This document shows, one piece after another, positions 24,463 through 34,985 of a DNA stretch of 64,000 nucleotides. Position 1 is the stretch's first letter, and each line of letters begins with the position of its first letter. The position numbers and the translations under genes are program-made. The DNA is taken from assembly GCF_000766145.1 (NCBI RefSeq), contig NZ_JNFB01000039.1, forward strand, positions 62,001-126,000, in the 5' to 3' direction. Source of the DNA: Paenilisteria newyorkensis (lineage in GTDB: Bacteria; Bacillota; Bacilli; Lactobacillales; Listeriaceae). The notes beneath the pieces are model-generated. The model made no database searches, was not told the DNA's origin, and saw only the letters and a list, made by a program, of their open reading frames with translations.

Positions 24463-27171
24463 ATGAAAAATTGGAATGAGAAAGCAAAGCAGTCGTTTCA
24501 AATTGGCGACGACACGTATCATTATTATCAATTAAAAACATTGGAGGCGGATGGTCAAACATCCATTAAAAAACTGCCTTACTCGATCCGCGTACTACTT
24601 GAATCAGTATTGCGTCAAGCGGACGGACGCATCATCACGGATAAGCATATTGAAGACCTAGCGCACTGGGATGCGACGAAGAAAAATGACGGGGAAGTTC
24701 CATTTAAACCAGCGCGTGTTATTTTGCAAGATTTTACAGGGGTTCCGGCTGTCGTTGATTTGGCCTCCCTTCGTAAAGCGATGGCAGATCTAGGCGGGAA
24801 TCCAGAAGATATTAATCCGGAAATCCCGGTGGACCTTGTTGTCGATCACTCGGTGCAAGTGGATAGTTACGCCAATCCGGAAGCGCTAGAAATCAATATG
24901 AAACTCGAGTTTGAGCGTAATATGGAGCGTTACCAATTCTTGAACTGGGCGCAGAAATCGTTTGATAATTACCGCGCCGTACCACCAGCAACGGGAATCG
25001 TCCATCAAGTGAATTTGGAGTATTTGGCAAGCGTCGTTATCGCGAACCAAGTGGCTGAGAACGAATATACAGCGTTTCCAGATAGCCTGGTTGGAACGGA
25101 TTCGCATACAACCATGATCAACGGAATCGGCGTACTGGGCTGGGGTGTTGGCGGAATCGAGGCTGAGGCAGGAATGCTCGGCCAACCATCGTATTTCCCC
25201 ATTCCAGAAGTTATCGGCGTGAAATTAATCAATGCCTTACCAAACGGCGCAACAGCAACCGATTTAGCTTTAAAAGTAACACAAGTCCTGCGTGAAAAGA
25301 AAGTTGTCGGCAAATTTGTCGAGTTCTTCGGTAAAGGCGTGGCGACATTGCCGCTTGCTGATCGTGCGACGATTGCGAATATGGCACCAGAATACGGCGC
25401 AACATGTGGCTTTTTCCCAGTAGATGAGGAATCGCTTATGTACATGCGTTTAACAGGGCGTGAAGAAAAACAAGTCGCGCTTGTGAAGGAATATTTGCAG
25501 CATAACGAGCTATTTTTCACACCAGAAAACGTGGAGCCGAATTATACGTCGGTTGTGGAACTGGATTTAAGCTTGATCGAGCCGAACTTAGCGGGACCAA
25601 AACGCCCACAAGACTTGATTCCATTGTCGAAAATGAAAGAGAGCTTCCAAGCCTCAATCAGCGCGCCAAATGGCAACCAAGGATTTGGCTTATCGAAAAA
25701 AGACTTGCATAAAGAAGCGAAAGTGACGTTTGGCAATGGCGATCAATCGACGATGAAAACTGGTTCTGTGGCCATTGCAGCGATTACAAGTTGTACAAAT
25801 ACATCGAATCCATATGTGATGCTAAGTGCTGGACTGCTCGCGAAAAAAGCTGTCGAACTAGGTCTTGAAGTGCCGAAATTCGTGAAAACATCGCTCGCAC
25901 CGGGTTCGAAGGTCGTGACGGGTTATTTGGAAGATGCCGGTTTGCTACCATACCTTGAGAAGTTAGGCTTTGACCTTGTTGGTTACGGTTGTACGACGTG
26001 TATCGGTAACTCTGGCCCGTTAAAAGACGAGATTGAACAGGCGATTGTGGATAATGATTTACTCGTTTCTGCAGTTTTGAGTGGAAATCGTAATTTTGAA
26101 GGGCGGATTCATGCGTTAGTGAAAGCGAACTTCTTAGCTTCACCACCGCTTGTTGTGGCTTACGCGCTTGCTGGGACAACGAATATCGATATGTTACATG
26201 AACCAATCGGAAAAGGCGAACATGGCCAGGATGTCTTTTTAAGCGATATTTGGCCGGCGCAAGAGGAAGTGAAGGCGCTTGTGGAGAGAACTGTGACGCC
26301 GGAATTATTCCGCGAAGAATATGCGCATGTTTTCAGCCAAAATGAGGAATGGAACGCGATTGCGACATCGGAACAAGCGCTCTATGATTGGGATGCGGAT
26401 TCGACGTATATCGCCAACCCACCATTTTTCGAGAATTTATCACCGGAAGCAGGAAGGGTTGAGGCGTTACATGGCCTTCGTGTGATCGGTAAATTCGGCG
26501 ATTCTGTTACGACGGACCACATTTCTCCAGCTGGGGCAATCGGAAAAGATACACCTGCTGGGAAGTATTTGCAAGCGCATGGTGTAGCGATTCGTGACTT
26601 TAACTCGTACGGTTCGCGTCGTGGTCATCATGATGTGATGATGCGCGGAACGTTTGCGAATATTCGGATTAGAAACCAAGTCGCACCAGGAACGGAAGGC
26701 GGTTATACAACGTACTGGCCAACAGAAGAAGTTATGCCGATTTATGACGCATCGATGAAATACCAAGAAGCTGGAACTGGGCTTGTTGTGTTGACTGGCG
26801 ATGATTATGGCATGGGATCTTCTCGTGACTGGGCCGCAAAAGGAACGAATCTACTCGGCATTAAAACAGTCATTGCGAAAAGTTACGAACGGATTCACCG
26901 CTCCAACCTTGCGATGATGGGCGTATTGCCATTGCAGTTTAAAGACGGCGAAAGCGCAGATTCACTTGGCTTAACTGGTCGGGAAACGATTAGTGTCGCG
27001 ATTGATGAAACGGTTTCTCCACTTGATTTTGTTACCGTAACGGCGGTTGCAGAAGATGGCACACATAAAACATTTGAGGCGCTCGTTCGCTTTGACTCGG
27101 ATGTAGAAATCGATTACTACCGTCATGGCGGAATTTTGCCAATGGTTTTACGCGGAAAATTGAAGAAATAA
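24463..27171 (+). CDS. acnA: Aconitate hydratase (aconitase A)
   Basis: This 902-residue [4Fe-4S] enzyme interconverts citrate and isocitrate in the TCA branch. Iron-sulphur ligands are Cys444 (TSCTNTSNP) and Cys510/Cys513 ([12 protein letters not shown]). [19 protein letters not shown] and the C-terminal swivel domain with [10 protein letters not shown] are clear. I chose ATG at 24463, eight bases after GGGAGG; the frame extends back to 24421 without a better start. Upstream are CcpC-like sites, implying citrate-responsive repression. It ends at a strong terminator. Gram-positive aconitases can also bind RNA, which sequence alone does not show. Confidence 0.97.
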   Translation: MKNWNEKAKQSFQIGDDTYHYYQLKTLEADGQTSIKKLPYSIRVLLESVLRQADGRIITDKHIEDLAHWDATKKNDGEVPFKPARVILQDFTGVPAVVDLASLRKAMADLGGNPEDINPEIPVDLVVDHSVQVDSYANPEALEINMKLEFERNMERYQFLNWAQKSFDNYRAVPPATGIVHQVNLEYLASVVIANQVAENEYTAFPDSLVGTDSHTTMINGIGVLGWGVGGIEAEAGMLGQPSYFPIPEVIGVKLINALPNGATATDLALKVTQVLREKKVVGKFVEFFGKGVATLPLADRATIANMAPEYGATCGFFPVDEESLMYMRLTGREEKQVALVKEYLQHNELFFTPENVEPNYTSVVELDLSLIEPNLAGPKRPQDLIPLSKMKESFQASISAPNGNQGFGLSKKDLHKEAKVTFGNGDQSTMKTGSVAIAAITSCTNTSNPYVMLSAGLLAKKAVELGLEVPKFVKTSLAPGSKVVTGYLEDAGLLPYLEKLGFDLVGYGCTTCIGNSGPLKDEIEQAIVDNDLLVSAVLSGNRNFEGRIHALVKANFLASPPLVVAYALAGTTNIDMLHEPIGKGEHGQDVFLSDIWPAQEEVKALVERTVTPELFREEYAHVFSQNEEWNAIATSEQALYDWDADSTYIANPPFFENLSPEAGRVEALHGLRVIGKFGDSVTTDHISPAGAIGKDTPAGKYLQAHGVAIRDFNSYGSRRGHHDVMMRGTFANIRIRNQVAPGTEGGYTTYWPTEEVMPIYDASMKYQEAGTGLVVLTGDDYGMGSSRDWAAKGTNLLGIKTVIAKSYERIHRSNLAMMGVLPLQFKDGESADSLGLTGRETISVAIDETVSPLDFVTVTAVAEDGTHKTFEALVRFDSDVEIDYYRHGGILPMVLRGKLKK

Positions 27172-27179
27172 AAGAAATG

Positions 27180-27218
27180 AAAAAACATCGAACTAGAACG
27201 TGCGTTCGATGTTTTTTT
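27180..27218 (+). terminator. Aconitase terminator
   Basis: AAAAAACATCGAAC pairs with GTTCGATGTTTTTTT around a 10-nt loop. Confidence 0.9.
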
Positions 27219-27263
27219 ATGTTATCATGAGATATAGCGATAAATCAGGGAGGTTGTTGGAGG

Positions 27264-28196
27264 ATGGAAAAACGAGTAGAGATTGGTAACACTGGGTTGC
27301 GCGTCACACCGATTGGCTTTGGAGCAAATACGATTGGTGCGCATAATTTATTTCAAGATATTGATGAAGAAGTAAGCCGTCAGACGGTACGTGAGGTGTT
27401 GTCGGCAGGTGCGGATTTTTTTGATAGTGCATTTATGTATGGATTAGGGCGTTCAGAAGAGCTGATTGGTGAAATCTTGGCCGAGACTGGTCGCCGTTCG
27501 GATGTTGTTTTAGCAACGAAAGCCACTCATATCGTGACAGACAGTGGGATTAAACTAGATAATTCACCAGCCTTCTTAACGGAAGCGGTAGATATTGCGT
27601 TGAAGCGTCTTCAAACAGACTATATTGACCTGTTTTATATTCATTTCCCGGATGGAGTAACACCACCAGACGAAGCAGTTGGCGCTTTAAAACGCTTAAA
27701 AGAGGCCGGCAAAATTCGCGCAATAGGTGTGTCCAATTTTAGCATGGAGGCTTTGAAAGTAGCAAATAAAGATGGGTATGTGGATGTCGTACAAGATAAA
27801 TATTCACTCGTTTACCCTGAATTAGAGCGCGATATGATCCCTTACTGTATCGAGCAGGGAATCTCTTTTATACCATACACACCGCTTGCAAGTGGACTTT
27901 TAACGGGGAAATTCACAGCAAACAATCCACCTCAAGACTTCCGAAAAGAACGCCCACATTTCCAAGGACAAGCATACCTTGATACCATTGCAAAAGTGGA
28001 CAGCCTCCAAGGATTAGCTGACAAGCACCATGTTTCCATTGCGAATATTGTTTTGGCGACCACGCTCGGTATTGACGGCATTGATGTTGTGATTCCAGGG
28101 GCTAAGAGTCCAGAGCAAGTTAGGGCGAACATGAAAACGTTAGATGCAGACTTGACGCACGAAGAAGTAGAGCAAGTTCGGGCTTTATTCAAATAA
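27264..28196 (+). CDS. Aldo/keto reductase
   Basis: This 310-residue NADPH-dependent oxidoreductase has the TIM-barrel tetrad: Asp and Tyr in DFFDSAFMYG (near 51-58), Lys in LATKAT (near 85) and His in LFYIHFPD (near 127). The cofactor loop KSPEQVRANM and GVSNFS are present. The substrate is unknown. ATG at 27264 follows GGAGG. It is followed by tag after 22 bp and is probably cotranscribed with it. Confidence 0.93.
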   Translation: MEKRVEIGNTGLRVTPIGFGANTIGAHNLFQDIDEEVSRQTVREVLSAGADFFDSAFMYGLGRSEELIGEILAETGRRSDVVLATKATHIVTDSGIKLDNSPAFLTEAVDIALKRLQTDYIDLFYIHFPDGVTPPDEAVGALKRLKEAGKIRAIGVSNFSMEALKVANKDGYVDVVQDKYSLVYPELERDMIPYCIEQGISFIPYTPLASGLLTGKFTANNPPQDFRKERPHFQGQAYLDTIAKVDSLQGLADKHHVSIANIVLATTLGIDGIDVVIPGAKSPEQVRANMKTLDADLTHEEVEQVRALFK

Positions 28197-28218
28197 CAGA
28201 TAGAAAGAGGGATGCAAG

Positions 28219-28788
28219 ATGCAGCATGAACGATGTGGTTGGGCGATGAATGATAGTGTCGAGCAAGTATATCATGATAATGAGTGGGGCGTGCCAAGTC
28301 GTGATGAGCAATATTTATTTGAAATGCTGAATTTAGAAGGTGCGCAAGCGGGCTTGTCGTGGCGGCTAATCTTAAATAAACGAGCTGCGTACAAAGAAGC
28401 TTTCCATCAATTTGATCCAGATAAATGCGCGATGATGACAGATGAAGAGTTAGAACAGATACGTGAAACCGCAGAAATTGTTAGAAACAAGCTTAAAATT
28501 GGCGGAGTCCGCAAAAATGCGATCGCTTTTTTAAAGGTGCAAGCGGAATTTGGTTCTTTTGCTAATTATATTTGGGGATATTCTGACGGTGTGCCAATTA
28601 TAAATCATTGGACGGATATGTCACAAATGCCAGCTAAAAACGAATTATCTGAGCGCATTAGTAAAGACCTCAAGAAACGCGGTTTTATTTTTGTTGGACC
28701 TGTTATTATTTATTCGTATTTACAAGCTATTGGGATGATTGATGATCATGTGGTTACTTGTCCGTACCATACAGAGAATCGGTGCTAG
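28219..28788 (+). CDS. tag: DNA-3-methyladenine glycosylase I
   Basis: This 189-residue base-excision enzyme removes 3-methyladenine. It shows the Tag pattern RCGWAMND, YHDNEWGVP, LEGAQAGLSW (catalytic region) and the terminal CPYH; Cys6, His19 and the C-terminal Cys/His make up the zinc site. ATG at 28219 follows AGAGGG. It shares the transcript with the aldo/keto reductase and ends at a terminator shared with the convergent VOC gene. Confidence 0.95.
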   Translation: MQHERCGWAMNDSVEQVYHDNEWGVPSRDEQYLFEMLNLEGAQAGLSWRLILNKRAAYKEAFHQFDPDKCAMMTDEELEQIRETAEIVRNKLKIGGVRKNAIAFLKVQAEFGSFANYIWGYSDGVPIINHWTDMSQMPAKNELSERISKDLKKRGFIFVGPVIIYSYLQAIGMIDDHVVTCPYHTENRC

Positions 28789-28819
28789 TTTTAGCTTGCT
28801 AATTGGTTTGATTGCATAA

Positions 28820-28856
28820 AAATAGGCGTAGCCAGATGGATTGGTACGCCTGTTTT
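28820..28856. terminator. Terminator between tag and the VOC gene
   Basis: AGGCGTA (28824-28830) pairs with TACGCCT (28845-28851), with flanking CC/GG and T-rich or A-rich sides. Confidence 0.75.
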
Positions 28857-28858
28857 AT

Positions 28859-29272
28859 TTAATTTTTTTGCCAGTTAAGCTGCCATTCAATGCCAAGCTT
28901 ATCGGTTACTTTTGCATAAACGCCACCCCATGGCATTTCCTGTAGCTCGATAGAAATTTGGCCACCATTTTTTAATACGTCATAGGTGCTTTTTAACGAT
29001 GCTTCATCATCAAACATGTAGGCAACAGAGAGCATGTTACCAGCTACCAATGCTTCATCAACATAAGAATCGGAGAAATATAGTAATTCAACACCATCTT
29101 TCTCTAAGCGGGCGTGTACAAGGCGGTTAGCTAATGTTTCGTCACCGCGAGAATCTCCCATTTCTCCGTATGTTTGGACCATTGTGGGTGTAGCTCCAAA
29201 AGCCTCACCGTAGAAATTTAACGCTTCTCTTGCATTCCCGTTGAACTGTAAATAAGGTATCGTATTTGGCAT
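28859..29272 (-). CDS. VOC/PhnB-like glyoxalase-fold protein
   Basis: This 137-residue single-domain protein matches the PhnB/YjdN type: PYLQFNGNAREALNFYGEAF at the start, YFSDSY in the middle and MPWGGVYAKVTDKLGIEWQ near the end. Such proteins bind a metal or small ligand; the reaction here is unknown. The start is ATG at 29272 with AGGAGG at 29279-29284; a start at 29299 would run through this ribosome site. It is monocistronic. Confidence 0.88.
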   Translation of the reverse strand: MPNTIPYLQFNGNAREALNFYGEAFGATPTMVQTYGEMGDSRGDETLANRLVHARLEKDGVELLYFSDSYVDEALVAGNMLSVAYMFDDEASLKSTYDVLKNGGQISIELQEMPWGGVYAKVTDKLGIEWQLNWQKN

Positions 29273-29358
29273 ATCATTTCCTCCTAAAAGGTTTTTCACG
29301 CGAGGTGATAGGGACAGTATAGAATAAATGAATGCAGAAATCTACTAATATACAAATT

Positions 29359-29955
29359 TTATTTCTTGCTGACCGCTATAAATAGGGTGGCATCTTGTTT
29401 CATGAATACTTTCTCGCCATGGTGAAATTGCTGAATATTTGTCGATTTAAATCCTGTGCTAGTTAGCAATGCTTTCAATTCATCCGCAACAAAGCCGTTA
29501 TGCACTTTTGGGTGATAGACGTTAGGGTTTTTATCAAAATCAATGATGATAAGTTTGCCATCCGTTTGGAGTGTTTTATAAAGTTTTTCTAAAATGATTT
29601 TGGTATCCGGAATGTGTAAAAGAACGAGAGATACCAGTACTATATCAGCTTTTATATCCATTGTGTCTTTGGTGAAATCCGCAACGAATGTTTGGACATT
29701 TTGGATATTGCTTGCTGCTACCTTATCGTTTATTATCTCAACCATATTCTCGGAAGAGTCTACCAAAATAGCATTTTTAACAGAGTCGGCAATTTGTAAA
29801 CCAATTAGACCGGTTCCACTGCCGTAATCAATCAGCGTTTTTTCTTTGGCTTGCGCTAGCTCTTCACGAACTTTGTGGGCAATAATATTCGCGAGTTCTA
29901 TACGTTCGGTACTATCATATTTCTTGGCTATTGTTTCGAAAACGTTTTCTTCCAT
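29359..29955 (-). CDS. Class I SAM-dependent methyltransferase
   Basis: This 198-residue protein has the Rossmann motif LIDYGSGTGLIGLQIA (motif I), ILVDSSENMVEII (motif II, Asp binding ribose) and VSLVLLHI (post-motif). The acceptor is unknown. ATG at 29955 has AGAGGATG about ten bases upstream. The promoter reading leftward is TTGCGC, 17 bp, TATACT (29992-30020). Confidence 0.88.
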   Translation of the reverse strand: MEENVFETIAKKYDSTERIELANIIAHKVREELAQAKEKTLIDYGSGTGLIGLQIADSVKNAILVDSSENMVEIINDKVAASNIQNVQTFVADFTKDTMDIKADIVLVSLVLLHIPDTKIILEKLYKTLQTDGKLIIIDFDKNPNVYHPKVHNGFVADELKALLTSTGFKSTNIQQFHHGEKVFMKQDATLFIAVSKK

Positions 29956-29991
29956 TTCTTTATCGCATCCTCTGCTACATGATAAGTCACC

Positions 29992-30020
29992 AGTATAGTT
30001 TAAATGATTCGTTTGCGCAA
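29992..30020 (-). promoter_or_regulatory. Promoter of the methyltransferase gene
   Basis: On the minus strand TTGCGC (30020-30015), 17 bp, TATACT (29997-29992). Just upstream a 12-bp palindrome AATAATATTATT near 30054-30065 is AT-rich and could be an operator or chance. Confidence 0.65.
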
Positions 30021-30086
30021 TTAATTGAGAGACTACTAGAAATAAAGATTACAATAATATTATTATGTAAACTTTAAATAGAGAGA

Positions 30087-30121
30087 AAAAAGAACAACCC
30101 TGAGGGAAGGGCTGCTCTTTT
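30087..30121 (-). terminator. adhE terminator
   Basis: In the minus-strand transcript AAAAGAGCAGCCCT pairs with AGGGTTGTTCTTTT, using two G-U pairs, followed by more T. Confidence 0.75.
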
Positions 30122-30135
30122 CAACTATTTATAAC

Positions 30136-32736
30136 TTAAACACCTTTATATGCGTTTATATAAATTTCTTTCAACTCAGAAACGAGCGGTTGAACTGGGT
30201 TAGCAGTCGTACATTGATCCATGAATGCGCGATCAGCAAGTGTATCAACCACTGCGTCAAATGCTTTCTTATCAACGTTTTGACCTTTCAAGCTCATGTC
30301 GATTCCGCAATCTTTACCAAGGCTGATAATAGCATCAACAAGTGATTTCATGCCTTCTTCTGTTGTAGAAGCTGGAAGTCCAAGAACGCGAGCGATTTGT
30401 GCGTAATCTTGGTCTGCACGGTAAGATTCATATCTTGGGAATAGCGCATGTTTTCTAGGTTTTGTTGCATTGTAACGAATAACGTGTGGCATCAAGATAG
30501 CATTGGCACGACCATGCGGGATGTGGAATTCAGGTCCGATTTTGTGTGCTAAACTATGGTTTATGCCTAGGAAAGCATTGGCGAAGGCCATACCCGCCAT
30601 AGCAGAAGCGTTATGCATTTTTTCGCGAGCATCTTCATCTGCATCAAGAACGGATGCGCGTAATGATTCGAATACCATTTCGATCGCGCGTAGAGATAAT
30701 CCACGTGTATAATCGCTTGCCATAACAGATACGTAAGACTCAATCGCATGTGTTAACACGTCCATACCTGTATCAGCTGTAATGTGAGCTGGAACAGTCA
30801 TAACGTATTGTGCATCGACAATTGCTACGTCTGGAGTTAGCTCATAATCTGCTAGTGGGTATTTAATGTTGTTTTCTTTATCTGTAATAACCGCAAAAGG
30901 AGTAACCTCAGATCCTGTACCGGATGTAGTAGGGATAGCAACGAATTGTGCTTTTTCACCAAGTTTAGGATATTTGAACGTACGTTTGCGAATATCTAGG
31001 AATTTTTGTTTCAAGCCGAAGAATGAAGCTTCCGGGTGTTCATAGAATAACCACATACCTTTGGCAGCGTCCATTGCAGAACCACCACCGAGTGCGATAA
31101 TGCAATCTGGTTTGAAGTCTTTCATTAATTCTGCACCTTTGTAAACTGTTACGTCTGATGGATCTGGTTCTACGTCTGCAAATACTTGATAGGACACGTC
31201 ATTGCCGCGTTTTTTCAAGTGTTCGATAACAACATCAACGTATTTAAATTGAACCATTCCTGGGTCAGTTACGATGAATACACGCTCGATATTAGGCATT
31301 TTTTGTAGATATTGTGTAGAATATTTTTCAAAGAATACTTTTGGTGGCAATTTAAACCATTGCATATTATTTCTCCGTTCTGCGATACGTTTCACGTTTA
31401 AAAGGTTTGTTGCGCTAACGTTTTGTGATACAGAGTTTTTACCGTAAGATCCGCAACCAAGTGTTAGGGAAGGGATGAAGCCGTTGTAAAGGTCGCCGAT
31501 TCCGCCTTGAGCAGATGGTGCGTTTACAATGATACGACATGCTTTCATACGTAAACCGAATGCAAGTTGTGCTTCGCGGTCTGTAGAATGAATAACTGCT
31601 GAGTGACCTAAACCACCATACACGAGCATTTCTTCACAACGATCGAAGGCTTGTGCTTGGTCTTTTGCTTCAATGAAAGCTAGGACTGGGCTTAGTTTTT
31701 CGTGAGATAGTGGGTAATCATCGCCCACACCTTTAATTTCAGCTACGAGCATTTTTGTATCTTCTGGAACTTTGAAACCAGCTTCGTTTGCGATCCAAGC
31801 AGGGGATTTACCGACTACATTTGGATTCAATGCGTGTGTTTCTGGATTAATGACATAGCTTTCTAGTTTTTTGAACTCAGCGCCTTTAACGAAGTAGCAC
31901 TTGTTCGCTTCCATTTCGTCTTTAACGGCTTTTGCCACTTCTTTGTCGACGATTACAGCTTGTTCAGAAGCACAAATCATACCGTGATCAAATGTTTTAG
32001 ATAGGATTAAGTCGTTTACTGCGCGTTTGATTTTCGCAGTTTTGTCGATGTAAGCGGGAACGTTACCAGGACCAACGCCAAGTGCAGGTTTACCAGTAGA
32101 GTACGCTGATTTAACCATTGCGGCACCACCTGTAGCAAGAACGAGCGCTACATCTTTATGATTCATCAATTGTTTTGTCGCTTCTAGGGATGGTTTTTCA
32201 ACCCATTGAATACAATGTTCTGGAGCGCCGGCTGCAACTGCTGCTTCATATACGACACGAGCCGCTTCAGAAGAACATTTTTGAGCGCTTGGATGGAATG
32301 CAAAAATGATTGGGTTACGCGTTTTAATAGCAATGATAGCTTTGAAAAGTGTTGTCGATGTTGGGTTTGTAACAGGAGTTACCCCAGCAATAACGCCGAC
32401 TGGTTCTGCGATTTCAACGACACCAGTTTGTTTATCTTCATTGATAATGCCGACTGTTTTGTCTGCTTTGATGCTATTCCAAATATATTCTGTTGCGAAA
32501 ATGTTCTTAATACATTTGTCTTCGTAGATTCCGCGACCAGTTTCTTCAATTGCTAGTTTAGCAAGCGGCATATGTTGGTCAAGACCAGCTAGTGCCATTG
32601 CATGAACGATATGATCTACTTTTTCTTGGCCAAAATCGGCGAACGCTTTTAGTGCGCTTTGTCCGTTACTTGCTAGTGTATCAATTACTTTTTGAACCTC
32701 TAATTCTTCGTTAACAGCTTTTTCTTTCATTGCCAT
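30136..32736 (-). CDS. adhE: Bifunctional acetaldehyde-CoA / alcohol dehydrogenase AdhE (Listeria adhesion protein homologue)
   Basis: This 866-residue fusion has an N-terminal CoA-acylating aldehyde dehydrogenase (catalytic Cys in [10 protein letters not shown]) and a C-terminal iron alcohol dehydrogenase ([12 protein letters not shown]; metal ligands in [10 protein letters not shown] and [10 protein letters not shown]). It reduces acetyl-CoA to ethanol and regenerates NAD+ in fermentation, and forms spirosomes in other bacteria. In L. monocytogenes the near-identical protein of the same length is known as LAP, a surface adhesin; adhesion here is not shown. I chose ATG at 32736 behind GGAGGG. 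Rex-like sites and a structured leader lie upstream. Confidence 0.97.
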   Translation of the reverse strand: MAMKEKAVNEELEVQKVIDTLASNGQSALKAFADFGQEKVDHIVHAMALAGLDQHMPLAKLAIEETGRGIYEDKCIKNIFATEYIWNSIKADKTVGIINEDKQTGVVEIAEPVGVIAGVTPVTNPTSTTLFKAIIAIKTRNPIIFAFHPSAQKCSSEAARVVYEAAVAAGAPEHCIQWVEKPSLEATKQLMNHKDVALVLATGGAAMVKSAYSTGKPALGVGPGNVPAYIDKTAKIKRAVNDLILSKTFDHGMICASEQAVIVDKEVAKAVKDEMEANKCYFVKGAEFKKLESYVINPETHALNPNVVGKSPAWIANEAGFKVPEDTKMLVAEIKGVGDDYPLSHEKLSPVLAFIEAKDQAQAFDRCEEMLVYGGLGHSAVIHSTDREAQLAFGLRMKACRIIVNAPSAQGGIGDLYNGFIPSLTLGCGSYGKNSVSQNVSATNLLNVKRIAERRNNMQWFKLPPKVFFEKYSTQYLQKMPNIERVFIVTDPGMVQFKYVDVVIEHLKKRGNDVSYQVFADVEPDPSDVTVYKGAELMKDFKPDCIIALGGGSAMDAAKGMWLFYEHPEASFFGLKQKFLDIRKRTFKYPKLGEKAQFVAIPTTSGTGSEVTPFAVITDKENNIKYPLADYELTPDVAIVDAQYVMTVPAHITADTGMDVLTHAIESYVSVMASDYTRGLSLRAIEMVFESLRASVLDADEDAREKMHNASAMAGMAFANAFLGINHSLAHKIGPEFHIPHGRANAILMPHVIRYNATKPRKHALFPRYESYRADQDYAQIARVLGLPASTTEEGMKSLVDAIISLGKDCGIDMSLKGQNVDKKAFDAVVDTLADRAFMDQCTTANPVQPLVSELKEIYINAYKGV

Positions 32737-32747
32737 TTGTGAACCCT

Positions 32748-32760
32748 CCAATAGTATTGG
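32748..32760 (-). other. Small hairpin abutting the adhE ribosome site
   Basis: CCAAT-ACT-ATTGG is a perfect inverted repeat whose 3' arm overlaps the first two bases of the adhE Shine-Dalgarno GGAGGG (32749-32744). Confidence 0.45.
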
Positions 32761-32803
32761 GACTAAAAACGTCCTCTGGTGACATTTAACGTCCCTGTTA
32801 TTT

Positions 32804-32831
32804 CAAAAAAATTGCGGCGGTCGACTCGCCG
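32804..32831 (-). terminator. Terminator-like hairpin in the adhE leader (possible attenuator)
   Basis: In the minus-strand transcript CGGCG (32831-32827) pairs with CGCCG (32819-32815) around a 7-nt loop, then CAATTTTTTT. It lies after the predicted promoter and about 70 nt before the adhE start, so it could end transcription early. Confidence 0.5.
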
Positions 32832-32861
32832 TCATCTTCTTGGATTTCTTATTTACAAAGT

Positions 32862-32916
32862 AAGTGTAACACTTCACAAAGTCTTTGTCTAGTGTTTATT
32901 GTGAATATATTCACTT
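32862..32916 (-). promoter_or_regulatory. adhE promoter with Rex-like operators
   Basis: On the minus strand TAGACA (32891-32886), 17 bp, TACACT (32868-32863). A near-consensus Rex box TTGTGAATATATTCACTT lies at 32899-32916 on the + strand (16 of 18 positions). A weaker copy at 32862-32879 overlaps the spacer and -10. Redox control by Rex (NADH sensing) is inferred; it fits a fermentative NADH-using enzyme. Confidence 0.75.
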
Positions 32917-33000
32917 AATCTCGAAAATAGTAAAAAAGACATATCTAAAAAGTGGAGCGTGATAGATTTAGCTTAGATAAGTTAAGAAAAAGAGGAGTTT

Positions 33001-33044
33001 CCCTTAGCCTGATTCTTAGCAGTTTATCAGAAATAGGTTAGGGG
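33001..33044 (+). other. 10-bp hairpin upstream of the multicopper oxidase gene
   Basis: CCCTTAGCCT (33001-33010) pairs with AGGTTAGGGG (33035-33044) with two G-U pairs and a 24-nt loop. It has no T-run. Nothing else is recognised in 32920-33100 except a TATACT at 33073-33078 without a good -35. Confidence 0.4.
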
Positions 33045-33120
33045 CTTCCAAGAAAGATTGTGCATTTTGTAGTATACTTGGGGAGAAGTAAGATTATATA
33101 GAAAAAGGGGTTACATAACG

Positions 33121-34983
33121 ATGTATATGATGTTTTTTGGGAGTTCTGTATTGCTTTTAGTGGGGATGGCTATTGTATGGTCGATTCTTCCTTTTAGAGG
33201 GGGACGGCTACTTATGATGGGGAATGTACTGCTTTTGTTTGCTTGGTTTGTTGTGGCAGTAGTTGCTAGTTTGAGCATTGGATGGGAGTTTATCCGACAG
33301 ATTTTTGGCATGCTCGCGCCGATGGTTGTTTCACCGTTTATTTTGTTAACGATTTTTAGGAAGCGGGAATTGTGGAATCGTCTAGTCCAACGCTATGCTA
33401 TTTTTGTGGCTTGGTTTGCGGTGTTTATGATTGCTTTTCAAATACCTGCTTTTCCAGATGGATGGACGTATTTTGAGTGTTTTGGGTTGCCGATTCTTAT
33501 TTTCTTCCTATTATATGTTTGGGATAGATTCTTTGGTGGGCGTTTCCAAATGCGGTGGATTGTTTCGGGGAGCGTTCTTGTTATTGTGGGGTTTATTTTT
33601 GGCTCCTTAGTTCTTAATGCGACCGCGATGCAGGCGAATGGTCATGAGGAAAGCCTGGATTGGGGCGGCGGAAAAATAACGAACGTGAAGGAGCTGGTCG
33701 ACGTGACGGCACTTACTGGGCCTGATGCGGCAGTTGTTACGAAGCGTTTCCAGTTTACAGCGGCGAAAAAGAGGATGGAAATTCCTGATGGGTCAAAGAA
33801 AGAATTGTGGCTTTTTAATGGGGAGTTAACGGGGCCGGTAATTCGAGTGACACAAGGTGATGTTGTCGAAGTGACGCTGACTAATAAAAATATTGCGGAT
33901 GGGGTAACAATTCACTGGCATGGCTACGATGTTCCGATTGCGGAGGATGGCGTTCCTGATATTTCGCAAAAAGCTGTGGCGATTGGCGAGAGCTATACGT
34001 ATCGATTTAAGGCAGACACGGCTGGAACGTTCTGGTACCACTCGCATAATCAGTCATCGGAGCAGGTGGGTCATGGTTTATTTGGTTCCCTCATTGTAGA
34101 GCCAAAGAAGCAGTCGAAAGAGGAGTTAGAGATTGTTGGTTTTGTGGCGCCGAAATATATAGATGCATCTGGTGCGCTACTTTCTGGAGACGGGACGGTA
34201 CCGAAAAAAATCAAACCGGGTACTAATGTGCGAATTCGTCTTGGAAATGCACACAATAAGCCGCAAAAACTGATTTTGAACGGTACCGCGTTTCAAGTCG
34301 CAGCGATAGATGGGAACGCCATTCATAAACCTACTAATTTGAAGGAAACTTATTTACAAATTCCAGCTGGTGGTCGGATGGATGTTACCTTTACGATGCC
34401 AAATCATGCGGTGCGCTTGTTTGATGCAAAAGATGAGCGTGGTGGTTGGGTTTTCCAATCTACAACGACAACAACGAAAGCATCGATGGAAGTCCCAGAT
34501 GAAGTTTTCAAGCCAGAGGAATATGGGGAGCAGCAAGCTAGTCAATTAGACGTATCGGCTGATTTTGACAGGGAATTTGAGATGGTTTTTGATAGTAAAC
34601 TCGCTTTCTTTGATGGGATGGTGCATCATTTGTGGACGATTAACGGTGAGCTGTATCCAAATACGCCAATGCTGATGGTTAGCGAGGGTGATATCGTAAA
34701 AACGACTTTTGTCAATCGTAGTTACAGCCATCATCCCATGCATTTACACGGACATAAGATGTTGGTGTTGACGCGTAATGGCGTCGCTACAACGGGAAGC
34801 CCGTGGTGGACAGATACGCTGAACGTGAAACCTGGTGAAACATATGAGGTTGCTTTTAAGGCGGATAATCCTGGTATTTGGATGGATCATTGTCATAACC
34901 TTGACCACGCGACCAATGGAATGATGATGCATTTGCAATATGACAATGTATATACGCCGTTTTCTGGGCATACGCATGAATGA
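33121..34983 (+). CDS. Multicopper oxidase with polytopic N-terminal membrane domain
   Basis: This 620-residue protein begins with about five or six hydrophobic helices (residues 1-170) and continues as an extracellular multicopper oxidase. All four copper motifs are present: HWHG near 264, WYHSHNQ near 305, HPMHLHGH near 540 and HCHNLDHATNGM at 590-601, with a Met axial ligand to the type 1 copper. It should oxidise a substrate (metal ion or phenolic) and reduce oxygen to water. Which substrate is unknown. ATG at 33121 follows AAAGGGG. I do not recall it at this place in L. monocytogenes, so it is probably an accessory gene; the neighbouring small gene on the other strand is broken. Confidence 0.9.
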   Translation: MYMMFFGSSVLLLVGMAIVWSILPFRGGRLLMMGNVLLLFAWFVVAVVASLSIGWEFIRQIFGMLAPMVVSPFILLTIFRKRELWNRLVQRYAIFVAWFAVFMIAFQIPAFPDGWTYFECFGLPILIFFLLYVWDRFFGGRFQMRWIVSGSVLVIVGFIFGSLVLNATAMQANGHEESLDWGGGKITNVKELVDVTALTGPDAAVVTKRFQFTAAKKRMEIPDGSKKELWLFNGELTGPVIRVTQGDVVEVTLTNKNIADGVTIHWHGYDVPIAEDGVPDISQKAVAIGESYTYRFKADTAGTFWYHSHNQSSEQVGHGLFGSLIVEPKKQSKEELEIVGFVAPKYIDASGALLSGDGTVPKKIKPGTNVRIRLGNAHNKPQKLILNGTAFQVAAIDGNAIHKPTNLKETYLQIPAGGRMDVTFTMPNHAVRLFDAKDERGGWVFQSTTTTTKASMEVPDEVFKPEEYGEQQASQLDVSADFDREFEMVFDSKLAFFDGMVHHLWTINGELYPNTPMLMVSEGDIVKTTFVNRSYSHHPMHLHGHKMLVLTRNGVATTGSPWWTDTLNVKPGETYEVAFKADNPGIWMDHCHNLDHATNGMMMHLQYDNVYTPFSGHTHE

Positions 34984-34985
34984 CT

